From assembly GCA_003427395.1 (NCBI GenBank), contig BFEA01000081.1, forward strand, positions 357,646 through 380,302: a stretch of 22,657 bases of DNA, read 5' to 3'. The notes below the pieces were generated by a model. The model was not told where the DNA came from. It saw only the letters and a program-made list of their open reading frames with translations, and ran no database searches. A program made the position numbers and the translations under genes. This stretch comes from Chara braunii. Taxonomy: Eukaryota > Streptophyta > Charophyceae > Charales > Characeae. How positions within the stretch are numbered: position 1 is the stretch's first letter; the number at the start of each line of letters is the position of its first letter. This document shows, piece by piece, positions 9,910 to 17,379 of the stretch.

Positions 9910-10276
9910 AAGGCGGGAGACGAGATTGAAACTCGTAATCTGTGTCAAAACCTCTGCGGGAGGTTGACCCACCGATTGCGGGAGCTCTGCCGGAACCTGG
10001 GCGATGTTTTAAAAGCAGGGAACAAGGTGGTAATCTTCATCCCCTTCTATAAACCCAGTTAAAACCCTTACCTATACATCTTTCTATGGTTTGACTGAGT
10101 ATACTGCATGCATCCCTATTGAGTTTATGTTTGACTTTCTGGACTTAAATCAAAGTTCACTAAAGGAATGCATGTACAATCTCAATTTCATTTTTGTTGA
10201 TTGTTTGAATTCAGATTGAGAAAGGATCTTGAATTGGGGGAATGCGTGAGGAAGGTGGTTTTGATTGCGATTGTCT
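9910..10276 (+). repeat. Repeat R2 copy 2
   Basis: Diverged direct copy of 7868-8221, lying about 2.04 kb downstream in the same orientation, and including TATAAACCC at 10048. A 74-codon frame overlaps its start but is not kept in copy 1. It runs without a break into the ten-unit array that follows; copy 1 has no such array. Confidence 0.75.
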
Positions 10277-10290
10277 TGGTGAATATTGGG

Positions 10291-11044
10291 CTTAGTTTAT
10301 AAGTTGAATGACTCAGTGCAGTGTTTATTTTATTTGCCTAGAGGACCAAACTTTGTTCCTAGGTTAGATGATCTGGTTGCTCTGACTTGAGAGGGTTGTT
10401 TGCGGTTGCATTTCCAGGGACCAAGTTTTGTTTCTTAGTTCAATAGTTTGGTTACCTTGTTTTATTTTTGGGTTTTCTGAGTGAGATTGGACTTTGTTTC
10501 TTAGTTGAATGACCCCGTCTCCCTATCGTTCTTTATTGTTTCTGAAAAAGGAGGTTTGAGTTTTGTTCCTAATTAGAATGACTCAAACTGTTGTTTGTTT
10601 ATTTTGATGGAATCAGACGAAGGACCAGACTTAGTTTCTAAGTTGAATGGTTTGGTATAGAGCCATGCATATGTTGGAATAGTTTTATCTATACTTTATT
10701 ATTACTTTATTTATGAACATGTTAGTTAGACTTTGTTTCTAAATTGAATGGTCTGACTATAACTTATATTAATCAAGAGAGTATCAATTAAAAATATTAA
10801 CGGGAGGTAAGATAAGTCAGACTGAAATTTATTTCGAAGTTGAATGGTTCGTTCTTATGTTACTTTAAAAGACTAGAAGCAGAGAGATATAGATAATTTG
10901 GCTACTTCAACAGTTCAGGGCGTCTATGCTTTGTTTCTAAGTTGAATGAGCTAGTTATATGCCCAAAGAAGAGAAAAGTAGTTGTATTTTGTGTTTGTGT
11001 ATATTCAATGGATGAGCTGGACTTTGTTTCTAAGTTGAATGAAC
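10291..11044 (+). repeat. Ten-unit degenerate array, core CTTTGTTTCTAAGTTGAATG
   Basis: The core occurs near 10291, 10351, 10424, 10491, 10561, 10630, 10731, 10824, 10929 and 11021. The first five spacings are 60-73 bp and the last four 92-105 bp. Only the ~25-bp core (GACTTTGTTTCTAAGTTGAATGNNCTGG type) is conserved; the DNA between cores is largely unrelated and AT-rich. No frame is preserved across units. Confidence 0.85.
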
Positions 11045-11343
11045 TAACTTTACTCGTTATGTAAGTTCGGTATAAGGGATAAATCATTGAGAGATTATGA
11101 GTTATTCTCGACAAGGTTCAATCTTGGGACTGGGTGAGAGTACTTACCATTGCGGTTTGAACTTGCATGTGGCTGAGTGATAGGTTTACTTAGTCTGAGT
11201 TTCAGTTCGATAAGTAGTTGTTTTATTTGCCCGCTGCGTGCTACAGCTATAGGAGTTAGTTCAATTCCCGTATTTTCTCATCTTTTTTTTTGTTTTTACT
11301 TAGGTTAGTTATCGCATTTTGTGGGATAATTTATTTTACTTGG
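11045..11343. other. Anonymous AT-rich DNA between two arrays
   Basis: Contains a T-run near 11283-11291. No gene or clear repeat is visible. Confidence 0.45.
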
Positions 11344-11454
11344 CTCTGTATAAATTTTAGAAAGTTACTTCCTTTATGGGAAGCGATGCCGAAATTTCTA
11401 CAAAACCAAGAAGTTAGTCAAATTTTGACTTTTCAAAGTCTAACTTTTATCTAA

Positions 11455-11462
11455 GTTTAATA
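11455..11462. repeat. Left target-site duplication of MITE-C (GTTTAATA)
   Basis: Perfect 8-bp match to 11844-11851. Eight bases is the TSD length of the hAT superfamily. Confidence 0.75.
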
Positions 11463-11843
11463 CTGCGTAGCATCGCGCTTAGGCTCTATGACCGAACCCG
11501 AATGCTCGGTACCGAACCCGAACGTGACCCAAAATAGACCGAGGCCAAACATTTTTATTTTTTCTATTTTTTTATTTATTTTTTATATATATAGGGGTTG
11601 GGGGGCCCTGGGGGGCATCGCTCATGACTCCTAAACACACACACACACCCACCCCATACACACGCACCCCCAGACATCCCACAAACACCCCACATACACC
11701 CCACACACCACACACACATGAGGACGCACTCGGCAACCCTCTAATTTGTGCTCGGCCGAACATGTTCGGTTCGCGCTCCGCCGAGCGCCTGAACACGTTC
11801 GGCTGCTCGGTAGGGCGCCGAACATGTTCGGTGTGCTACACAG
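11463..11843. mobile_element. MITE-C, non-autonomous hAT-like element (381 bp)
   Basis: Flanked by a perfect 8-bp duplication GTTTAATA (11455-11462 and 11844-11851). The ends are inverted repeats: CTGCGTAGCA on the left, CTGTGTAGCA reading inward from the right. Subterminal DNA is full of ACCGAAC/GTTCGG motifs: direct CCGAACCCGAA copies on the left, GTTCGG on the right, and two copies of the perfect palindrome CCGAACATGTTCGG at 11756-11769 and 11818-11831. The centre holds a T-rich block, GGGGGCCCTGGGGGG and a CA/CACCC-rich tract (11632-11725). There is no coding capacity; frames crossing the CA tract are artefacts. TSD length, TIRs and subterminal motif arrays together point to hAT, although the terminal bases are not a textbook CAGGG or TAGGG end. 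Confidence 0.75.
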
Positions 11844-11851
11844 GTTTAATA
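11844..11851. repeat. Right target-site duplication of MITE-C (GTTTAATA)
   Basis: Perfect match to 11455-11462. It marks the outer edge of the element. Confidence 0.75.
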
Positions 11852-12226
11852 TCTTGCTCAGTAGAGATCGGGAAAAAAAAAATTCTCGGGGAAGTGATGT
11901 ACATATTTTTACTAATTCAGGGAGTTAGACAAAATTTGACTTTGGGAAGTCAGAATCATTTTATAATTTGTACTTGACCTTGTATAAAATTTGAAAAGTT
12001 ACTTTCTTCACGGGAAGCGCTTCCTACCTTGAGTTCTTATATGACTTAGTATAAATTTTGAGAGTCTACTTTTGTAAAGAAAATGCTGCCCAATTTTTTA
12101 CTAATTCGGGGAGTTAAGCAAAATTTGACTTTTTCGGGTTGAAGATTGTTTCATTTTTAATATTCACGCAAGTATAAATTCCGATAAGGCAGTTTTCCTA
12201 CAGAAAAAGCTGCTGAAATTTTCTTA

Positions 12227-12234
12227 GCTTAGAG
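12227..12234. repeat. Left target-site duplication of MITE-A (GCTTAGAG)
   Basis: Matches GTTTAGAG at 12570-12577 with one C/T difference, as expected for an ageing 8-bp duplication. Confidence 0.65.
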
Positions 12235-12569
12235 CTACGATATCGAATGTACACGTACGGGGCCTTTCCGTACGAAACGTACAGATAATATCTGTAGGGG
12301 AACCTGTACGCCCCCGTACAACCCGTACGAAAAAAAACAACAACAAAAAGTCATCCAAAAAATCCGAAAAAAATATATGTGATGTAAAATCCCAATAAAA
12401 GCAACATTTGCTTGAGCACCATCTGCAGATTCTTATTAGAATTGGAGAAAAAAAAATAAAGACAGTAAAAAAAACTTCAAAAAAGTCGTACGGGCCTTCA
12501 GTACGAGTAGCGTACAAGAAATAAGTACAACTTGTACTCGTTCGGAGGTGAGTACGAATCGCAACGTAG
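12235..12569. mobile_element. MITE-A, GTAC-rich non-autonomous hAT-like element (335 bp)
   Basis: The left end reads CTACGATATCGAATGTACACG. Inward from the right it reads CTACGTTGCGATTCGTAC, an imperfect terminal inverted repeat. The flanking 8-mers are GCTTAGAG and GTTTAGAG. Subterminal regions carry 13 copies of the self-complementary tetramer GTAC, mostly as CGTAC or GTACGGGG; the AT-rich middle has A-runs and shares ATTCTTATTAGAATT with MITE-B. It aligns end to end with MITE-B but with many substitutions and indels. It contains no coding capacity. A 97-codon minus-strand frame across it is not conserved in sense between the copies. Confidence 0.75.
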
Positions 12570-12577
12570 GTTTAGAG
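12570..12577. repeat. Right target-site duplication of MITE-A (GTTTAGAG)
   Basis: Partner of 12227-12234. The same 8-mer, still preceded by AACGTAG, reappears at 13801-13808 at the start of the second duplicate. Confidence 0.65.
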
Positions 12578-13240
12578 GAGTTGGATTATATTTTGATAGC
12601 AAAGATTTTTGCGATCCACCCTGTGTAAGGGGAGATGCTGTCAAAAATCTTACTTTCCTTGGGCACTTGCTTAGAGGTAGACGTAGACTTAATTATGAGA
12701 ATTGTTTGAGTGAGAATGTGATATGAGGTTTTATTCTTCGTGCATTCATAGTTCAGTCTTGAGCATTGGCCTACCCTGTATTACAAGTCCTCGTTGAACA
12801 TTTCGATTCAGGATTGGAGTAGCTTGATCCCACAAGGATCTCTTCTGTTATCACTGATAATAGGTCGGTTTCCGATTCAACTTCAATTCACTCTCGCTAC
12901 TCAACCTAGAGGTTTTAACCATGTGGTTTGAATTGCTTCGTTAGGTTTTCACCCAGACTTTACTAAATGGCCATTTAATAAAGATACAAAGTATTTTATT
13001 TTGAAAGGTTTGACAAAGGTTGGGGTTTGTGTGGTTAAAGCAAGGGGCATAAGCGAAGAGAGAGTGATTGAAGTTGACCTCGTGCAATGTACGGACTTTT
13101 GGTTGAATTTTTGATGTGATTGCAGGAACTGATATGTTTTGTGGTTCAGACTCTGGATTTGACTGTCTGCTATCACATATATAATATGGTTGAAGGGAGT
13201 CACACTGTGATTGTGAGAAGTGATCGTCTCGTGTTTAAAA

Positions 13241-13788
13241 CCCTCTATATGTGTATATCCCGAGTGTTTGTGTGACCTATAGTGAGCGCGTGCGAGAGTT
13301 TAGCCGATTTTGCGTTTTGAGAAAAAAAAAAGAAATCCCCTTTTAATTTTTTCTTTGCAGAATTTACTATAGTTGGACGTTGAAGTTTGTGGCACTCATC
13401 AAAGTCATAACCCTTGACTTCTCTTTAGCTCAAACGCCGTATCATGCGGTATTTTTTCACTATTTTACGTCACTTTCTGGTGAAAATGTACGCAGCAAAA
13501 TTCAAACTTGGAACTAGAGTTCAAATATTCATGATCGCAGGAAGGGATCTAAGTAAATGTTTAAGTGTGAAACCAAATGGATCTCATCTCCAGGGCGATA
13601 AAACCCGACTGCCACAAAAAGCAGGAGCCTGTGTACCACCCACTCTCCGCACGGTGCAGAAGAGGGTGTGGTTCTCAACCGCCTTGGCGATTGTCTAACG
13701 ATGAGAGATTAACCCCTCAAGTCGCATGTCAGTCAAACCTTGAGTATCGGAAATAACACTTGAGACCATCGAGGGCCACTAGATTATG
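13241..13788 (-). mobile_element. Repeat E, partial copy inside duplicate 1
   Basis: Matches the TATA-proximal half of E copy 1 (reverse complement of about 7430-7850). The TGTTG-proximal ~640 bp are absent because the duplicated segment ends at 13788. It is therefore a product of the tandem duplication, not an independent insertion. Confidence 0.7.
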
Positions 13789-13793
13789 CAGCG
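13789..13793. other. Five-base filler at the duplication junction
   Basis: CAGCG separates the end of copy 1 (GATTATG) from the start of copy 2 (AACGTAG). It matches neither the base run after GATTATG at 15032 nor the bases before AACGTAG at 12562, which suggests an end-joining insertion. Confidence 0.5.
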
Positions 13794-15031
13794 AACGTAG
13801 GTTTAGAGGAGTTGGATTATATTTTAGTAGAAAAGATTTTTGCGATCCACTCTGTGTAAGGGGAGATGCTGTCAAAAATCTTACTTTCCTTGGGCACTTG
13901 CTTAGAGGTAGACTTAGACTTAATTATGAGAATTGTTTGAGTGAGAATGTGATATGAGGTTTTATTCTTCGTGCATTCATAGTTCAGTCTTGAGCATTGG
14001 CTTATCCTGTATTATAAGTCCTCGTTGAACATTTCGATTCAGGATTGGAGTAGCTTGATCCCACAAGGATCTCTTCTGTTATCACTGATAATAGGTCGGT
14101 TGCCGATTCGTCGGTTTCCGATTCAACTTCAATTCACTCTCGCTACTCAACCTAGAGGTTTTAACCATGTGGTTCGAATTGTTTCGTTGGGTTTTCACCC
14201 AGACTTTACTGAATGACCATTTAATAAAGATACTGAGTATTTTATTTTGAAAGGTTTGACAAAGGTTGGGGTTTGTGTGGTTAAAGGAAGGGGCATGAGT
14301 GAAGAGAGTGATTGAAGTTGACCCCGTGCAATCTATGGACTTTCGGTTGAATTTTTGATGTGATTGCAGAAACTGATATGTTTTGTGGTTCAGACTCTGG
14401 ATTTGACTGTCTGCTATCACATATATAATATGGTTGAAGGGAGTCACACTGTGATTGTGAGAAGTGATCGTCTCGTGTTTAAAACCCTCTATATGTGTAT
14501 ATCCCGAGTGTTTGTGTGACCTATAGTGAGCGCGTGCGAGAGTTTAGCCGATTTTGCGTTTTGAGAAAAAAAAAGAAATCCCCTTTTAATTTTTTCTTTG
14601 CAGAATTTACTATAGTTGGACGTTGAAGTTTGTGGCACTCATCAAAGTCAAAACCCTTGACTTCTCTTTAGCTCAAACGCCATATCATGCGGTATTTTTT
14701 TACTATTTTACGTCACTTTCTGGTGAAAATGTACGCAACAAAATTCAAACTTGGAACTAGAGTTCAAGTATTCATGATCGCAGGAAGGGATCTGGGTAAA
14801 TGTTTAAGTGTGAAACCAGATGGATCTCATCTCCAGGGCGATAAAACCCGACTGCCACAAGAAGCAGGAGCCTGTGTACCACCCACTCTCCGCAAGGTGG
14901 CGAAGAGGGTGTGGTTCTCAACCGCCTTGGCGATTGTCTAGCGACGAGAGATAAACCCCTCAAGTCGCATGTAAGTCGACCCTTGAGTGTCGGAAATGAC
15001 ACTTGAGACCATCGAGGGCCACTAGATTATG
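13794..15031 (+). repeat. 1.23-kb tandem duplication, copy 2
   Basis: Direct tandem copy of 12563-13788. It differs by scattered substitutions, small indels and a 15-bp internal duplication at 14101-14115 (TGCCGATTCG then TCGGT). DNA to its right continues colinearly with E copy 1, so this copy carries the ancestral right junction, while copy 1 carries the ancestral left junction with MITE-A. Confidence 0.93.
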
Positions 15032-15676
15032 GATACTACATAGTACACCATCATTATGACTGCTTGCGTATACATGTATGACAAGTCGATATGAGTAAGC
15101 TTACATCCGCGCGATCTTTATTTTGAGTTTCGCTCGCAACACTCAACCGATTTCGGTGCCAAAAGGTTATGGGTTGGATACCAAAGGACTATGAGTGTTT
15201 TGTTCGTGTGTATATTTTAATTTTATGTTTTTAGAATAGTGTAATGCGTAGTAAGTTAGATGTGTCATAGTCGAACGACGACGAGTCGCACTTGGGGCTT
15301 CAGCCCCCCAGTGCGTCGGTTCGAGTACAAGTCCAATAGAGGCGTGGGACCGTGTGTACCCCCAATGCTACAACGTACGAGAAACACCCTCGGTTGGGCC
15401 ACATCCGCGATTGCAACTAATTAGGTTTCACATGTGGTTTATAATCTCCGCGGGGATACGCTCACCTAAGGGATGGTGACAACTCCCGCAGGTGGAGGTA
15501 GGTTGTACCTCGCGTGACCCTATCCTGCCGTAGGGGTTCACGAGAGGTATGGCTGGCGTACGCAACCGGAGCGGTGATGGAAGCTCAATTACATTGTGAT
15601 TAAATGATAAAGTCGTGTCACAAATCCTACGTGATGCGGCCGGAAGGGTCCCCCTGCGAGACCAATGCGTTCAACA
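14485..15676 (-). mobile_element. Repeat E copy 2 (full-length counterpart of copy 1)
   Basis: Read on the minus strand it begins TGTTGAACGCATTGGTC at 15676 and aligns with E copy 1 along its whole length, ending in the TATA-rich stretch near 14485. It lies in inverted orientation to copy 1, about 6.6 kb away, so the two form the arms of a large imperfect inverted repeat. Bases beyond 15676 are unrelated to those beyond 6794. No conserved reading frame exists between copies. Confidence 0.65.
15287..15315. other. GC-rich hairpin CGCACTTGGGG / CCCCCAGTGCG
   Basis: About 11 paired positions with one mismatch around a short CTTCAG-type loop, inside E copy 2. The matching place in copy 1 (about 7151-7178) keeps the CCC/GGG core but loses several pairs, so conservation of the structure is doubtful. 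Confidence 0.5.
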
Positions 15677-15975
15677 ACGAGACGACACGATGAAGATGAC
15701 GACAACGATATAGGAGAGTAACAACGACGTTCATTGCACAATAAGCAGTCCTGCCTTGCTGACGTGTCGGTGTCGGAGCAAATACCCTGACAAGAGTATT
15801 TGTTAGGGTTTTTCAACGTCGGACGTTGTCTGACTCCGTCCTTGAATTGAAGGGCTTGATGAGACTAACGTTGGCCAAAACTTTATTCAGACCTGACCTA
15901 TGACTGAGAGATTAAAAGTTTTTGAACGTTAGTCCAAACGCGTGTGGCGTCCGAGTATAACGACAGTAGTTGGCA
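15677..15975. other. Anonymous DNA between E copy 2 and MITE-B
   Basis: No repeat match and no supported gene. It starts with a GACGACAACG-type phrase just beyond the E terminus. Confidence 0.45.
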
Positions 15976-15983
15976 GTGCTCCG
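15976..15983. repeat. Left target-site duplication of MITE-B (GTGCTCCG)
   Basis: Perfect 8-bp match to 16372-16379. Confidence 0.8.
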
Positions 15984-16371
15984 CTCCGTTGCATAGAGTA
16001 CATGTACGGGGGCTTCCCGTACGAAACGTACAGGTTATTTTGTACGGGATCTGTATGGGAACCTGTACGGGAACTTGTACGTCTTGTACGCCCCCGTACG
16101 AAAAAGCAAAAAAAAAAAAAAAAAAAAAATGGTCAGCAAAAAAATCGAAAAAAACACTATGTGATGCAACAACACAAAACAAGCAACATTTGGCTGAGCA
16201 TCATCTTCAGATTCTTATTAGAATTTGAGAAAACAAATAAAAACAATACCGGATTTAAAAAAATAATAATAAAAAAAAAAAATCGTACGGGGCTCCCAGC
16301 GTACGAGTAGCGTACGAGTACAAGAGTACGAGTCCGTACTCGTACGAGGGTGCGTACAAGTGGCAACGTAG
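15984..16371. mobile_element. MITE-B, GTAC-rich non-autonomous hAT-like element (388 bp)
   Basis: Bounded by the perfect 8-bp duplication GTGCTCCG. The TIR reads CTCCGTTGC on the left and CTACGTTGC inward from the right (one difference). It carries 17 GTAC tetramers, nine in the left subterminal region and eight in the right, many as CGTACGAG or TGTACGGG. The core is A-rich, with A21 at about 16108-16128. It is a relative of MITE-A: same TIR, same order of blocks, shared GATTCTTATTAGAATTTGAGA phrase. It has no coding capacity of its own, and frames through it are A-run or GTAC artefacts. A missing autonomous hAT element would have to supply transposase. Confidence 0.82.
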
Positions 16372-16379
16372 GTGCTCCG
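16372..16379. repeat. Right target-site duplication of MITE-B (GTGCTCCG)
   Basis: Perfect match to 15976-15983. Its perfect preservation suggests MITE-B inserted later than MITE-A, whose TSD has one mismatch, though one base is weak evidence. Confidence 0.8.
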
Positions 16380-16850
16380 CTCTTATCGAAGTCGCAGAGG
16401 TGTGCAGGCGTGGAAGTGGTAGAGCTAGACCCATTCGACCTAAAATAGCAGTTGCGCGATTCAGGGCCTAAGTAGGCAAAAAAGAAGGATGCGTCGGGTA
16501 TAGGGCCTCGACGCAGGGGAATGGGAATGACGTCTTTTTTATTTTTCTGGGCCGCGGAGGTTGACATTGAGCCAGGGGGTTGATAGGCCGATGCCGAGAT
16601 CTCGCGGCCAACCGACGGGGCAAGGCCTGCCGGCAGGGCCTGCAGGGCCGTAGGCAGGCAGGGCCTGCGAAGCCATAGGCAGGCAGGGCCTGCAAAGCCC
16701 CGACATGAGGAATAACGACTGAGCAAGCTCTTCTTATAGAAGAGCAACGAGCTAGCCGGCGCGGTAGAATTTCAGCGTCCGATCATGAAGATCGTGCGGC
16801 CCAGATCGGCCGCGCGGATCGAGAAATGGCCTCTGTGCAAAGATAACACG

Positions 16851-16853
<3 letters not shown>
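16380..16853. other. GC-rich anonymous DNA with a short tandem repeat
   Basis: Apart from the 25-bp repeat listed separately, nothing is assigned. A 196-codon minus-strand frame (16157-16747) runs through both MITE-B and this DNA, so it cannot be an old gene; its Ala/Leu/Pro-rich end reflects the GGCAGGCAGGGCCTGC repeat. Confidence 0.5.
16624..16702. repeat. 25-bp tandem repeat, about three units
   Basis: GGCAGGCAGGGCCTGC followed by RAAGCCNNA occurs at 16653 and 16678, with a shorter variant before it at about 16632. Each unit contains the palindrome-like GCAGGGCCTGC. Confidence 0.8.

Positions 16854-16888
<35 letters not shown>
16854..16888 (+). repeat. Poly(A) tract, 35 bases
   Basis: Uninterrupted A run, almost the same length as the one at 3367-3400. 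Flanks do not match those of the other tract, and no clear TSD is visible. Confidence 0.9.
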
Positions 16889-16890
<2 letters not shown>

Positions 16891-16934
16891 AAAAGTTGAC
16901 TGCAGGGGAGCGCTAGCTGGCGCAATGAGAAGTG

Positions 16935-16957
16935 ACTGGGGCGTTTTAAGCCCCAGT
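16935..16957. other. Perfect hairpin ACTGGGGC / GCCCCAGT
   Basis: Eight perfect pairs around a seven-base loop (GTTTTAA). The right arm GCCCCAGTGC resembles the arm of the hairpin at 15287-15315. There is no U-run immediately after it that would suggest a Pol III terminator. Confidence 0.55.
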
Positions 16958-17010
16958 GCACTTAACAGTCGTCGTGGAAACAGGTGACAATTTTTCTACG
17001 AAAGAGTTTT

Positions 17011-17080
17011 GTTTTTTTTTTTTTCTTAGATTTTTTTTTTGATTTTAGATTTTTTATTTTTTTTTTCCTTTTTTTATTCT
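17011..17080. repeat. T-rich low-complexity tract
   Basis: Runs of T broken by single G, A or C. A second similar tract lies at about 17425-17495. Lys-rich or Phe-rich frames over these tracts are compositional. Confidence 0.8.
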
Positions 17081-17216
17081 CTGTGACCCCTCGACGCCCT
17101 CGTTTCAAGAGACTGCGCCCATTCGTTATACAGAAACGAGTTGCAGTCTTCGGGGGGGGCGCCCGAATCTGACACTCTTGCAGTACCAAATGCAGGCGCG
17201 TTGAAGGAAGCCTACG

Positions 17217-17217
17217 T

Positions 17218-17307
<90 letters not shown>

Positions 17308-17308
17308 N

Positions 17309-17375
<67 letters not shown>
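17217..17375 (+). repeat. Compound (GT)n-(GA)n microsatellite with one unknown base
   Basis: About 13 GT units switch directly to a long GA run that contains a single N near 17308. An N inside a dinucleotide run usually marks an unresolved base or a collapsed length, so the true tract may be longer. Confidence 0.95.

Positions 17376-17379
<4 letters not shown>

Larger units (their letters stand above)
11344..12234 (+). repeat. Degenerate AT-rich array interrupted by MITE-C
   Basis: Phrases TATAAATTTTGAAAGTTACT, GGGAAGCGNTNCC, TACTAATTCGGGGAGTTAG and CAAAATTTGACTTT recur in order near 11349-11440, 11905-11960, 11983-12040, 12050-12130 and 12170-12220. The units are diverged and partly deleted. 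MITE-C sits between the first and second units and MITE-A borders the last, so the array predates both insertions. Confidence 0.65.
12563..13788 (+). repeat. 1.23-kb tandem duplication, copy 1
   Basis: Nearly identical (by eye roughly 95%) to 13794-15031. Its first 7 bases, AACGTAG, are the last 7 of MITE-A. Its right part (from ~13241) is homologous to repeat E. Short frames repeat in both copies (12532-12726 and 13444-13698 here), but the second accumulates mostly amino-acid-changing differences, so it is not under protein constraint. Confidence 0.93.

Noticed and set aside
13444-14941. An 84-codon frame preserved in both tandem duplicates (13444-13698 and 14687-14941).
   Set aside because: Between copies I count about two silent and eight or nine amino-acid-changing differences, so there is no purifying selection. 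The same DNA in E copy 1 is antisense and carries indels.
15271-15340. GGTTCGAGTAC in E copy 2, similar to a Pol III B box, near a hairpin; considered as a tRNA or SINE head.
   Set aside because: The T-stem does not pair, no A box stands at the right distance, and the word is not kept in E copies 1 and 3.
16157-16747. 196-codon minus-strand frame, the longest in the window.
   Set aside because: It crosses MITE-B and its TSD and continues into a 25-bp repeat, so it is a chance join across a mobile-element boundary.
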